A stretch of DNA of 21,774 nt from Lachnospiraceae bacterium. Lineage in GTDB: Bacteria; Bacillota; Clostridia; Lachnospirales; Lachnospiraceae. Under the pieces are notes generated by a model. It did no database searches. It was not told the DNA's origin and saw nothing but the letters and a program-made list of their open reading frames with translations. The DNA lies in contig CAAHDV010000023.1 of assembly GCA_900770535.1 (NCBI GenBank), forward strand, positions 1 to 21,774, written 5' to 3'. Shown here one piece after another: positions 1 to 8,392 of this stretch. The stretch's first letter is position 1. Each line of letters opens with the position of its first letter. The position numbers and the translations under genes are program-made.

Positions 1-705
1 GTCGCCCTTGGCATGTCCGATACCGATATGAGCCATGCCCTTGTCGGTCATAACGGTCTGAACATCTGCGAAGTCGAGGTTGATCAGGCCCGGTACGTTG
101 ATCAGGTCGGTGATTCCCTGAACAGCCTGCTGCAGCACTTCGTCTGCTTTCTTTAAAGCATCCGGCATGGTGGTTCTGCGGTCTACGATCTCAAGAAGTT
201 TGTCATTCGGGATAACGATGAGGGTATCAACGCTTGCCTTTAAATTCTCAATGCCTGCCAGCGCGTTGCTCATACGTGCCTTTGCCTCGAAACGGAACGG
301 CTTGGTTACAACACCGACAGTCAGGATGCCCATGTCCTTCGCGATCTTTGCGATGACCGGAGCTGCGCCGGTACCGGTACCGCCGCCCATACCACAGGTA
401 ACAAATACCATGTCTGCGCCCTTGATAGCCTGTGCAATCTCCTCAGAGCTCTCCTCTGCTGCCTTCTGGCCAACCTCCGGCTTTGCGCCTGCGCCTAATC
501 CCTTGGTCAGCTTCTCGCCGATCTGCATGGCGGTCGGTGCCTTACAGAACTGCAGTGCCTGTTTATCTGTGTTGATGCCGATGAATTCCACACCCGCAAT
601 ATTCTCATCTACCATGCGGTTTACTGCATTGTTGCCGGCACCGCCGACACCGATCACAATGATCTTTGCGGAGTTTTCCGCTTCATTTATCTTAATCTCT
701 AACAA
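1..705 (-). CDS. ftsZ: Cell division protein FtsZ (N-terminal 235 residues; 3' end outside window)
   Basis: FtsZ is the tubulin-like GTPase that polymerises at midcell into the Z ring and recruits the division machinery. The visible part carries the N-terminal GTP-binding motif (GVGGAGNNA near residue 19), the tubulin signature [10 protein letters not shown] near residue 110, and the following KPFRFE and NDKLLE segments, all normal for the family. The start is a TTG at 705-703, preceded by AGGAGG with 8 bases between; no in-frame ATG lies near the expected N terminus. The reading frame stays open to base 1, so about a third of the protein is missing. It is the last visible gene of the dcw cluster and has its own likely promoter in the 136-base gap after divIB. 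Identification is essentially certain; the TTG start is inferred from SD spacing. Confidence 0.97.
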   Translation of the reverse strand, partial: MLEIKINEAENSAKIIVIGVGGAGNNAVNRMVDENIAGVEFIGINTDKQALQFCKAPTAMQIGEKLTKGLGAGAKPEVGQKAAEESSEEIAQAIKGADMVFVTCGMGGGTGTGAAPVIAKIAKDMGILTVGVVTKPFRFEAKARMSNALAGIENLKASVDTLIVIPNDKLLEIVDRRTTMPDALKKADEVLQQAVQGITDLINVPGLINLDFADVQTVMTDKGMAHIGIGHAKGD

Positions 706-784
706 GACTGATTCCTCCTTAACTTCTTTCATTGGCCTTTTGTAACAGTTTTGTAACATTATATCAAAAACTAGTCTAGTAAAT

Positions 785-813
785 ACTATAGGTGATTTCT
801 GAAAAAATATCAA
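785..813 (-). promoter_or_regulatory. Probable sigma-A promoter for ftsZ
   Basis: Reading the minus strand, a TTGATA -35 hexamer (813-808) is followed by a 17-base spacer and a TATAGT -10 hexamer (790-785). It lies in the only sizeable gap near the end of the cluster and points at ftsZ, about 80 bases upstream of its start codon. A second TATAAT-like string nearer the gene has no matching -35. This would let ftsZ be expressed apart from the upstream dcw genes, as is common in other bacteria. Confidence 0.6.
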
Positions 814-841
814 CCGTTTTTTTCGCAAAAAAGCTGAAAAA

Positions 842-1570
842 CTAGTCCTTTGGCTTAAAGGTATACATGGGGTTGGTCCTGGTCTCGTCGTAATTGTCCA
901 GATACAGGGTTCCGCTCTTTCCTTCCAGCTGCGGGAGCATGTCCCCCAGCTCCGCGATCTTGCCATTGAGTCCTTCATTGCTGCCCAGGATCACCTCAAT
1001 CTCACCCATGTACAGCGTGGCCTCCCCCAGCGTGTTGTACTGGATCTTGTCCACACTCAGGTCATAGATGGATAAGATCTGGGTCAGGTTTAAGATTTCC
1101 TCAAAAACCCGCTCACTCTCCACCGGAAGCTTCTGGTAAAGGACGATATGACCGAATTTCAGGCCCGTGATCCACGGGATGCCGGGAAGCTTCTGACTGG
1201 AGCTTTCCACGATAATACCGTCCTTGTCAAAGTACATATAACTGCTCATATAGGACACATAGCCCACCACGCTCTTTTCGTATACAATGATCTCCGCCCG
1301 GTTCAGGCCTTTGATCACCAGCTTGTAATCCTCCACGAATGGAATTTCCTCATGCTTTCCGAAATGTTCGCGCAGGTAACAGAGCACCGTGCTGCGGCTT
1401 GTGTTGTCCGGAAACACCAGATCTGCCACCTGTTCGTCTGTATATTTTTCATTTCCCGTAACCGTGATCTCCCGGATTCGGATGGAGCACACGCCCGCTA
1501 TGACCACAAGCAGCAGAAATACCGCTGCCAGAAGGATCACCATTTTTTTCCTGCCTGATCCATATTCCAT
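842..1570 (-). CDS. divIB: Cell division protein DivIB/FtsQ
   Basis: A bitopic membrane protein of the divisome that pairs with FtsL (and FtsB/DivIC) and links the cytoplasmic Z ring to septal wall synthesis. The product from the ATG at 1570 is 242 residues: a short basic N terminus, one membrane helix at about residues 10-29, then an extracellular POTRA-type domain beginning [11 protein letters not shown] and including the YTDEQV segment. AGGAG (1586-1582) supports this start; the frame is open further upstream to 1723 but that part overlaps the murA coding region and lacks the family pattern. The start lies about 120 bases inside the 3' end of the murA frame, an unusually long overlap. Sequence of this family is poorly conserved, so the call rests on topology, POTRA start and position before ftsZ. 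Confidence 0.88.
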   Translation of the reverse strand: MEYGSGRKKMVILLAAVFLLLVVIAGVCSIRIREITVTGNEKYTDEQVADLVFPDNTSRSTVLCYLREHFGKHEEIPFVEDYKLVIKGLNRAEIIVYEKSVVGYVSYMSSYMYFDKDGIIVESSSQKLPGIPWITGLKFGHIVLYQKLPVESERVFEEILNLTQILSIYDLSVDKIQYNTLGEATLYMGEIEVILGSNEGLNGKIAELGDMLPQLEGKSGTLYLDNYDETRTNPMYTFKPKD

Positions 1571-2867
1571 CTGTTTCTTTTCTCCTATCGTCTGAAAAGC
1601 TGTTCTCCGCCTGCGAAAGCAGTTCGATGCGGGCTCCTGCTCCGGCCAGATCCCTGCAGATATCCTCATAGCCGCGGCGGATATGTTCATAACCGCCAAG
1701 CAGACTGGTTCCCTCTGCCGCAAGACACGCTGCCGCCAGTGCCGCGCCGCCCCGCAGGTCCTCTGCCATCACGCTGGTGCCCTTTAAGGCCTCTACGCCG
1801 CTCACCTGCGCAAATTTGTCTTCTATTATAATATGTGCCCCGAGTTTCTGCAATTCTTTTGCCACGCAAAAACGGTTTTCAAATACATTCTCCCGGATGT
1901 GGGAGGTTCCATCCGCAAGGGCAGCCGCTGCCATCATGACCGACTGCATATCTGTGGGGAACTCCGGGTACGGTCCTGTCTCAATCTGCACTGGCCTGGG
2001 CCGTCCCCGCATGGAGACCCAGATGCCCTGCTCCACCGGCTCCAGCCGCGCCCCCATCTGCTTTGCCGTCCAGAGTGTTTTTCCCATATGCTCTGCCGGA
2101 GCCTGCTCCAGAAGCACATGGCCCCCCGCGCAGAGAACCGCCCCCAGATACGTTCCGGCCACAATGCGGTCCCCCGGAAGCAGGAAACGGGAATCCTGAA
2201 ACCCGCCGCTTCCCCGGACACGGATCACGGAGCTTCCGGCTCCCTCCACCGAAACCCCCATCGTCTTTAAAAAGCTGCACAGGATTCCGATTTCCGGTTC
2301 CCTGGCAGCTCCGGTAAGCACGGTCTCTCCCCTGGCCCCTGCTGCGGCCATTAAAATATTTTCCGTGGCTCCCACACTCGGATAGGGCAGATGGATGTTT
2401 GCCCCAAGAAGTCCCGCAGGCGGCGCCTCGGCCCGGATCCGGTTCTCCTCAATCCGCACAGCCGCGCCCAGTGCCTCAAGTCCCCGGATGTGCAGGTCCA
2501 CCGGCCGCTTTCCAATGCGGCAGCCGCCGGGCAGACTGGTTTCTACCCTCCCCAGCCGCGCCAGCAGCGGACCTAACAACATGACGGACGAGCGCATCTG
2601 TCCGGCCAGCGCCTCCGGTATCTCCGCAGAAGAAAGGGTAGCTGCCGAAATATACAGGCGGTTCCCCTCCAGCCGGCATTCTGCCCCCAAAGCGTTCAAA
2701 ATCCCCAACATACAGAAAACATCCTGTATTTTGGGGATATGCTCCAGTACCGTGGTTCCGTTATGAAGAAGAGATGCTGCCATGACCGGCAGCACCCCGT
2801 TTTTGGAACCCTGTATTTTAATACTTCCTTCCAGACTGTGTAACCCTTCTATCCGAAGCACAGACAA
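1449..2867 (-). CDS. murA: UDP-N-acetylglucosamine 1-carboxyvinyltransferase (MurA) with C-terminal read-on
   Basis: MurA transfers enolpyruvate from PEP to UDP-GlcNAc, the first committed step of peptidoglycan synthesis, in the cytoplasm. Counting from the TTG at 2867, Lys22-Asn23 (SKN) and the fosfomycin-target Cys116 in SLPGGC fall where the family has them, followed by RPVDLHI; FPTDMQ carries the catalytic Asp region and DLRGGAAL the conserved Arg. AGGAGG at 2882-2877 is 9 bases from this TTG; the frame is open to a GTG at 2888 but that overlaps the SD. Length is 472 residues against about 420 usually. The family end is reached near GARIELL, and about 50 further residues run into divIB in a different frame. 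The core enzyme looks active; whether the tail is real, or reflects a lost stop or a frameshift, is open. It sits between ftsW and divIB, where murG is often found. Confidence 0.92.
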   Translation of the reverse strand: MSVLRIEGLHSLEGSIKIQGSKNGVLPVMAASLLHNGTTVLEHIPKIQDVFCMLGILNALGAECRLEGNRLYISAATLSSAEIPEALAGQMRSSVMLLGPLLARLGRVETSLPGGCRIGKRPVDLHIRGLEALGAAVRIEENRIRAEAPPAGLLGANIHLPYPSVGATENILMAAAGARGETVLTGAAREPEIGILCSFLKTMGVSVEGAGSSVIRVRGSGGFQDSRFLLPGDRIVAGTYLGAVLCAGGHVLLEQAPAEHMGKTLWTAKQMGARLEPVEQGIWVSMRGRPRPVQIETGPYPEFPTDMQSVMMAAAALADGTSHIRENVFENRFCVAKELQKLGAHIIIEDKFAQVSGVEALKGTSVMAEDLRGGAALAAACLAAEGTSLLGGYEHIRRGYEDICRDLAGAGARIELLSQAENSFSDDRRKETDGIWIRQEKNGDPSGSGISAACGHSGRVLHPNPGDHGYGK

Positions 2868-2876
2868 TCCGCGATC

Positions 2877-2882
2877 CCTCCT
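2877..2882 (-). promoter_or_regulatory. Ribosome binding site deciding the murA start
   Basis: AGGAGG on the minus strand, 9 bases upstream of TTG 2867. It lies inside the longer open frame beginning at GTG 2888 and is 15 bases from GTG 2861, so TTG 2867 is the best-spaced start. That start also puts the catalytic Cys at residue 116, as in characterised MurA. Confidence 0.75.
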
Positions 2883-2982
2883 GTACACGATCTTTCATCT
2901 TCCTTATCTTATGTACATTCAGAACCATCGGTTCAGAGTTTTCTGTCCGGAATCACATTTTTCGCGCAGGCGCTGATACCGC

Positions 2983-4116
2983 TTACCGCTCCAGCCGGAT
3001 CTGGTTGGAGACACCAAGCACCATGCCCATCTCCATCATCAGAAAGAGAACCGACGTGCCTCCGTAACTGATGAACGGAAGCGTAATTCCGGTATTCGGA
3101 ATCGTGTTGGTTACTACCGCGATGTTTAAGATAACCTGGATCGCAATATGCGCCATAACGCCCACCACGATCAGAGCCCCTAAAAGATCCGGCGCGTTGT
3201 TGGCAATCAGCATGAAGCGGTAGATCATAAACAGGAAAATGAGAATGATGGAGACCGCTCCGAACAATCCCAGCTCCTCACAGATGATGGAGAAGATCAT
3301 ATCGTTCTGCGCCTCAGGCACAAAGCCCATCTTCTGGATACTTTCGCCCAGTCCCTTGCCGAAGAGGCCGCCGGAGCCGATGGCATAAAGTCCCTGAAGC
3401 ACCTGATAACCGCCGTCCATCGGGTAGCTTTCCGGAGAAAGCCATACATGGATACGGCTTAACTGATACGGCTTTAACAGCTTGATCTTCTCGAGAAAAA
3501 TTGCCAGGGGGCCAGCCGTGACTACCGTCAGAATGGCCAGACCGCCACAGGCGTAAAACGGCCACTGCTTTTTGCAGGCCACAAACAGCATTACAAAAGC
3601 AATTCCCGCAATGATGATACCGGAACTTAAGTTATTTGCCGCTACAATGCCGGCAATCGGGAGCGCAAAGCCCATGACACGGGCCATATTCTTCCAGGTG
3701 TTGACACTGGCTCCCATGCGGGTAATCAGCACCGCCAGAAAGATGATCAGTGCGATCTTTACAAACTCCGTCGGCTGGAAGCTTAAGGAGCCGACACCCA
3801 GCCAGCGTTTCTTACCGTTTACCTCCTTACCGACCAGGGTAACCGCAATCATCAGCACATAAGACAACAGGTAGGCAAACATGGAAAATTTCGCGTACCA
3901 GTGATAATCCAGTTTGGAAATGATCAGAGCCAGAACCAGTCCTCCTGCCCCGATCTTAAGCTGACGCATCATGAAATAACCGGCATTGTTATATTTTAAC
4001 TGTGCTGTGTAGGAACTGGCGCTGTAGATCATGACCAGTCCAATCACCGACAGAAATATGATACAGAACAGCAGGCTGTAATCATAAAACCGTTTCGGCC
4101 GGTTCTTCTTTGCCAT
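2983..4116 (-). CDS. ftsW: SEDS-family septal peptidoglycan glycosyltransferase FtsW
   Basis: FtsW polymerises lipid II into glycan strands at the septum together with a class B PBP. The 377-residue protein is almost wholly hydrophobic with about ten membrane helices. Family landmarks seen are KRWLGVGSLSFQPTEF (usually QPSE), the large loop GGYQVLQGLYAIGSGGLFGKGLG, FVPEAQNDMIFSIICEELG (family form PEAHTD.IF) and the terminal LPFISYGGTS. The ATG at 4116 has a GTAGGAGG site that includes the murD stop codon, so the two genes are tightly coupled. The position between murD and murA/divIB, in the dcw cluster, favours FtsW over RodA or SpoVE, though a spore-specific SpoVE role cannot be excluded from sequence alone. 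Confidence 0.93.
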   Translation of the reverse strand: MAKKNRPKRFYDYSLLFCIIFLSVIGLVMIYSASSYTAQLKYNNAGYFMMRQLKIGAGGLVLALIISKLDYHWYAKFSMFAYLLSYVLMIAVTLVGKEVNGKKRWLGVGSLSFQPTEFVKIALIIFLAVLITRMGASVNTWKNMARVMGFALPIAGIVAANNLSSGIIIAGIAFVMLFVACKKQWPFYACGGLAILTVVTAGPLAIFLEKIKLLKPYQLSRIHVWLSPESYPMDGGYQVLQGLYAIGSGGLFGKGLGESIQKMGFVPEAQNDMIFSIICEELGLFGAVSIILIFLFMIYRFMLIANNAPDLLGALIVVGVMAHIAIQVILNIAVVTNTIPNTGITLPFISYGGTSVLFLMMEMGMVLGVSNQIRLER

Positions 4117-4126
4117 ATCACTCCTC

Positions 4127-5482
4127 CTACAGGTTTCTTACACATTCCTTGAAAATCTCGCCGCGCTGCTCGTAGTTATCGAACATGCCCCAGCTTGCGC
4201 AGGCTGGGGAGAGAAGCACATTGTCTCCCGCGTTGGCATAAGCCGCGCAGACACGCACTGCCTCTGCCATATCCTCCGCATACATGATATCGGTGAAACC
4301 GTGGGCTCTCGCGCACTCCGCGATCTTGTCTCGGGTCTGGCCGATCAGCACCAGATATTTCACCTTGTCACCGAACTCCTCGATCCACTCGTCATACTCA
4401 CTGTGCTTGTCGTAGCCGCCTGCAATGAGCACGGTCGGGCCCGGCATCGCGCGGATGGCCTGAATGGCCGCGTCCGGGTTGGTTCCCTTGGAATCGTTGT
4501 AATAGCGGACACCGGAGCGCTCCAGCACAAACTCGATGCGGTGCTCTACCGCCTTGAACTCTTTTACGGCTTTGCGGATTGATTCCATCGGCACGCCCAT
4601 GCGGATGCTCATGGCTACCGCCGCCATGACATTCTCATAGTTGTGCTTGCCGAGAAGCTGCATATCCGTCTTTACGTTTAAGACCTCTTCTTTTTTGCCG
4701 TCATGGGCATAGATCATCATGTCGCCGTCCAGGTACATGCCCTCTTTTAAGGTCTGGGTGCTGGAGAAGAAGATGACCTTCGGTTTCAGATCCTTCTTTT
4801 CACCGAACTCCCGCAGTACCTTGTCGTCATAGTTCAGCACGATGCAGTCATCCTCAGTCTGGTTCACTGCCACGCGCTCCTTCACCTCAATGTAATTCTC
4901 CATGGTGCCGTGACGGTTTAAATGATCCGGCGTGATATTTAAGATGGCGCTGACATTCGGATGGAAATCCATGATGGTCTCAAGCTGGAAGCTGGAAACC
5001 TCAGCCACCGTCACAGACTTGTCGGTGGTATCCAGTGCCACATCGGTGTACGGAATGCCGATATTTCCTACCACGAACACTTCATCAAAGAAGGTCTTCA
5101 TGATCGCTCCGGTCAGAGCCGTGGTCGTAGTCTTTCCGTTGGTTCCGGTAATGGCGATGAGTTTGCCCTTTGCCACATGGTAAGCCAGCTGAATCTCACT
5201 CCAGATCGGAATCTTGGCCTCATCCAAAACCGGCACAAACGGAGCGTCTAACGGAATACCCGGGCTGATGATGGAAAGCTCCACGCCTAAAAGATCCGGT
5301 CTTGTCAGTTCTCCCAGAACAATGGTGACCTTTGCGTCTTCCTCAAAATTTTCTTTGATCTTCTCCGGGTCCAGCTTGTCGTTGCCGTCGTAAAGCACGA
5401 CCTCGCCGCCCATGGCAAGAAGAAGCTTTGCTGCCGCGATACCGCTCTTGCCGGTACCTGCCACTAATACTTTCTGACTCAT
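4127..5482 (-). CDS. murD: UDP-N-acetylmuramoyl-L-alanine--D-glutamate ligase
   Basis: Cytoplasmic ATP-dependent Mur ligase that adds D-Glu to UDP-MurNAc-L-Ala. The 451-residue protein has the expected three parts: an N-terminal Rossmann-like UDP-binding domain beginning KVLVAGTGKSGIAAAKLL, the central ATPase domain with the P-loop GTNGKTTTT at about residues 113-121, NITPDHLNRHGTMENYIEVKERV containing the Lys expected to be carbamylated, and HNYENVMAA, and the C-terminal ligand domain with HRIEFV, YYNDSKGTNPDA and LLSPACASWGMFDNYEQRG. AGGAGG lies 8 bases before ATG 5482. It follows mraY by 24 bases and ends 10 bases before ftsW, so it is part of the same transcript. Length and motifs are normal. 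Confidence 0.97.
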   Translation of the reverse strand: MSQKVLVAGTGKSGIAAAKLLLAMGGEVVLYDGNDKLDPEKIKENFEEDAKVTIVLGELTRPDLLGVELSIISPGIPLDAPFVPVLDEAKIPIWSEIQLAYHVAKGKLIAITGTNGKTTTTALTGAIMKTFFDEVFVVGNIGIPYTDVALDTTDKSVTVAEVSSFQLETIMDFHPNVSAILNITPDHLNRHGTMENYIEVKERVAVNQTEDDCIVLNYDDKVLREFGEKKDLKPKVIFFSSTQTLKEGMYLDGDMMIYAHDGKKEEVLNVKTDMQLLGKHNYENVMAAVAMSIRMGVPMESIRKAVKEFKAVEHRIEFVLERSGVRYYNDSKGTNPDAAIQAIRAMPGPTVLIAGGYDKHSEYDEWIEEFGDKVKYLVLIGQTRDKIAECARAHGFTDIMYAEDMAEAVRVCAAYANAGDNVLLSPACASWGMFDNYEQRGEIFKECVRNL

Positions 5483-5506
5483 CTCATATACCTCCTGTCC
5501 TTCCGA

Positions 5507-6475
5507 TTACAATCCTAAGTACGCCACCAGGCAGAGCAGCGCGGTCACGATGGAAAAGACTGCGACCACACGTGTCTCAGACCATCCGCCCAGCTCAAAA
5601 TGATGGTGGATCGGCGCCATGCGGAAAATACGCTTTCCGTGGGTTGCCTTAAAGTAAGACACCTGCATGATGACCGAAAGCACCTCCACCAGGTAGATCA
5701 GACCGATGATGGGAATGAATAACGGAATCTGCATCATGAAGGCGCTGGAAGCGACAAAGCCGCCCAGCGCAAGGGAACCGGTGTCTCCCATAAATACCTT
5801 TGCCGGATAAACATTAAACAGTAAAAAACCAAGCAGGCTGCCCACCACCGCTCCGGTGATCGGGCTGATGCCGCTGTTCTCGCCAATGGAAATGATGGTT
5901 AAAAAGGTTGCCACCAGAATGGTAACGCTGGTGCACAGGCCATCCAGGCCGTCTGTGAAGTTCACGCCGTTGTCGGTGCCGAGCACAACAAAGAACACAA
6001 ACGGGATGAACAAAAAGCCAAGATCCAGATAGATTCCATGTTCAAATCCGCCGGTAAATGGAACCAGCATGGAGGTTCCCACCTCACCGGAGCATACCAG
6101 ATAATATACAAAAATACCGGTAATGATAAACTGGCCGATCAGCTTCTGCACCGGATTTAAACCCTCGGAGCGCTTCATTACGATCTTGATGTAGTCATCC
6201 AGAAATCCGATCACGCCAAAGCCAACCGTCATGAACAGCACCGGAATGATGCGCGGATACTCACGGATATATAACAGGGACGTAATGACCACGGCGGTTA
6301 AGAATACCAGGCCGCCCATAGTCGGGGTTCCCTGCTTCTTTAAATGCGCCTGGGGACCGTCTTCACGGACCTGCTGTCCAAATTTCAGCTTATGCAGAAA
6401 CGGGATCACGACCGGACAGAGGATCGCGCTGACTGCAAATGCGATGATGATCGCAAGAATGGTTTCGTTAATCAT
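5507..6475 (-). CDS. mraY: Phospho-N-acetylmuramoyl-pentapeptide-transferase
   Basis: Integral membrane enzyme that transfers phospho-MurNAc-pentapeptide to undecaprenyl phosphate, giving lipid I. At 322 residues it has the usual multi-helix layout and the diagnostic motifs in order: FLDDYIKI with the Asp-Asp pair at 93-94, the nucleotide-binding NFTDGLDGL (172-180), MGDTGSLALGG (229-239) and the HHH cluster in APIHHHFE (290-292). The ATG at 6475 follows AGGAGA with 5 bases between. Placed between the second PBP gene and murD, the common Firmicutes order. Nothing odd seen. Confidence 0.97.
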   Translation of the reverse strand: MINETILAIIIAFAVSAILCPVVIPFLHKLKFGQQVREDGPQAHLKKQGTPTMGGLVFLTAVVITSLLYIREYPRIIPVLFMTVGFGVIGFLDDYIKIVMKRSEGLNPVQKLIGQFIITGIFVYYLVCSGEVGTSMLVPFTGGFEHGIYLDLGFLFIPFVFFVVLGTDNGVNFTDGLDGLCTSVTILVATFLTIISIGENSGISPITGAVVGSLLGFLLFNVYPAKVFMGDTGSLALGGFVASSAFMMQIPLFIPIIGLIYLVEVLSVIMQVSYFKATHGKRIFRMAPIHHHFELGGWSETRVVAVFSIVTALLCLVAYLGL

Positions 6476-6531
6476 AATACTCTCCTAAATTCCTTATGTA
6501 TTTTTGACATATTGATAAGTATACGTCTTTT

Positions 6532-8340
6532 CTATTTTCTTTGCAAGGTTGTTTCCAGTAAACTTTTCGCGAGAGCCCACCTTTGCGTTTTCTCTGTAAC
6601 CGGCTCCTGCCGGATGCCAAGATAGGGCAGGATATTCTGAAAAATATCCGCGATCACCGGTGCCGCAATGGTGCCGCCGTAGTAGATCCCCTGCGGCTCA
6701 TCAATGGTGATCAGGGCGATCACCCGGGGATCATCCGCCGGAGCAAAACCGACGAAGGAGGAAATATATTTTTTCAGGCTCCGGGGAAGCTTTTCCGAAG
6801 TGGCAGTTTTTCCTCCAATGCGGAATCCTGCCACCGCCGCCTTCTTTCCGCTGCCCTCCGCCACCACCTGTTCCAGCACGTAGCGCATGGTTTTACTGGT
6901 CTCCTCCGAGAGAATCCGTTTTCCCTCCGGGTAGGAGAAGCGGTGAAGGAAGCTTCCATCTGCTGCCACAGCCTTCACTCCGAAATGAGGCGTGATCCGT
7001 GTTCCGCCATTCACAATGGAAGCCGCTGTGGTGATCAGCTGAATGGGCGTGATCTGAAAAGACTGGCCAAAGGAAACGGTCGCCAGCTCCACAAGGCCCA
7101 TATTTTCCTTTTTGTGCATGATGGTCCCTGCCTCTCCCGGCAGGTCAATGCCCGTTTTTTCCCGCAGGCCAAACTGCTCAAAATACTGGCAGTACCGGTC
7201 AATGCCAAGGCGCTGGCCCACATCAATGAAGACCGGATTGCAGGAATTCATGGCCCCCTGCAAAAAGGTCTCACTTCCATGTCCTCCCACCTTGTGGCAG
7301 CGGATTTTGCGGTCCTCCACCACCCGGAAGCCCGGGCAGGAAAACTGGTCTGTCAGAGATACCACCCCCGCCTCCAGTCCTGCCGCCGCGGTAATGATCT
7401 TAAAGGTGGAGCCCGGCTCGTAGGTATCATTGATAGCCGGATTCCTCCACATCTGGTTCAGACGTTCCTGTTTTTCTTTTGCGGAAAGTGCCGTACTCTC
7501 TTCCGTATTTAATGTGAACGGATCATTGAGATTAAATTCGGGTACATTGACCATTGCCATAATTTCCCCGTTCTGCGGATCCATGACGATCACCGATACC
7601 CGCTTTGCGCCCTTTCGTTCCATAACGGTCCGTGCCGCCTGCTCGGCATACTGCTGGATGTTCACATCCAGGCTCAGGTAGAGATCTGCTCCTGCCACCG
7701 GCTCAATCCGCTCCTCAAACGCATTTTCCAGTTCCACGCCCGCCGCGTCCGCCATGGTGAGGATGGTACCGTTCTTTCCTTTTAAAACAGATTCGTATGT
7801 AACCTCCAGCCCAATGATTCCCTGATTATCACCGCCGGTAAAGCCGAGTACTTTGGAAGCCAGGCTGTCAAAGGGATAATACCGTTTGTAGTCTTCATCC
7901 ACCTTCACTCCGGCCAGATGCAGTTCCCGGATCCGGTCTCCGGTTTCCTTATCCACATTGGTGCGGATAATCTCACGGGAACTTCGTTTTTCCACTTTTT
8001 TCCGGACTCCGGCCTCCTCCATCCCCAGGATTTCGCACAGACTGTGGATGACCACGTCCGGCTCCGTCACCTGATTGTGGATCACGGAAATGGTACAGAC
8101 GGTGCGGTTCGCCGCAATCACCGTGCCATTTGCGTCCAGAATCCGTCCTCTGGCTGCCTTGATAGCGCGTTCCCGCTGATGCAGCTCCTCTGCCATCTCA
8201 CTGTAATGATCCGCCCGGTACATCATAAGAAACACAAGCCGCCCTGCAAGTCCCACCATGCCCAAACACAGCAGACCAAACAGGACGGCTATCCTTCTCC
8301 GGTGGTGGGTCAGAAACGCGCTCCGATTTCCATATTCCAT
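6532..8340 (-). CDS. Class B penicillin-binding protein (FtsI/SpoVD type), KTA variant
   Basis: A monofunctional DD-transpeptidase anchored by one N-terminal helix (about residues 17-40). Total length is 602 residues. After the dimerisation domain (RGRILDANGTVIA at about 64) comes the transpeptidase with SxxK as S311-T-F-K314 in YEPGSTFK and SxN as S366-C-N368. The third motif, normally KTG, reads KTAT (511-514) within GGKTATSEKLPRS, an uncommon Ala in the active-site strand. No PASTA domains follow. It is the second of two adjacent class B PBP genes; in B. subtilis the pair is pbpB and spoVD, so one copy may serve vegetative septation and the other the spore septum or cortex. Sequence alone does not say which. 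A GGGAG site lies 5 bases before ATG 8340, and mraY follows after 56 bases. Confidence 0.92.
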   Translation of the reverse strand: MEYGNRSAFLTHHRRRIAVLFGLLCLGMVGLAGRLVFLMMYRADHYSEMAEELHQRERAIKAARGRILDANGTVIAANRTVCTISVIHNQVTEPDVVIHSLCEILGMEEAGVRKKVEKRSSREIIRTNVDKETGDRIRELHLAGVKVDEDYKRYYPFDSLASKVLGFTGGDNQGIIGLEVTYESVLKGKNGTILTMADAAGVELENAFEERIEPVAGADLYLSLDVNIQQYAEQAARTVMERKGAKRVSVIVMDPQNGEIMAMVNVPEFNLNDPFTLNTEESTALSAKEKQERLNQMWRNPAINDTYEPGSTFKIITAAAGLEAGVVSLTDQFSCPGFRVVEDRKIRCHKVGGHGSETFLQGAMNSCNPVFIDVGQRLGIDRYCQYFEQFGLREKTGIDLPGEAGTIMHKKENMGLVELATVSFGQSFQITPIQLITTAASIVNGGTRITPHFGVKAVAADGSFLHRFSYPEGKRILSEETSKTMRYVLEQVVAEGSGKKAAVAGFRIGGKTATSEKLPRSLKKYISSFVGFAPADDPRVIALITIDEPQGIYYGGTIAAPVIADIFQNILPYLGIRQEPVTEKTQRWALAKSLLETTLQRK

Positions 8341-8392
8341 ACCGGCTCCCTTAAAACAGTCATTATTCTATTGTATGAAACAGCGAAAAAAG

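Noticed and set aside
167..745. Plus-strand open frame of 192 codons opposite ftsZ
   Set aside because: It is the antisense shadow of the highly conserved ftsZ gene, with no recognisable domain and no good ribosome site.
1777..2766. Several plus- and minus-strand open frames overlapping murA
   Set aside because: The GC-rich murA region has few stop codons in other frames; the products are Pro/Arg/Ser-rich with no family features.
2922..2934. Small hairpin GAACC-ATC-GGTTC between ftsW and murA
   Set aside because: A 5-bp stem with a 3-base loop and no T run is too weak to call a terminator or operator; I see nothing else firm in this 115-base gap.
6583..7512. 309-codon plus-strand open frame
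   Set aside because: Long, but fully antisense to the transpeptidase domain of a class B PBP; it shows no domain and results from codon bias.
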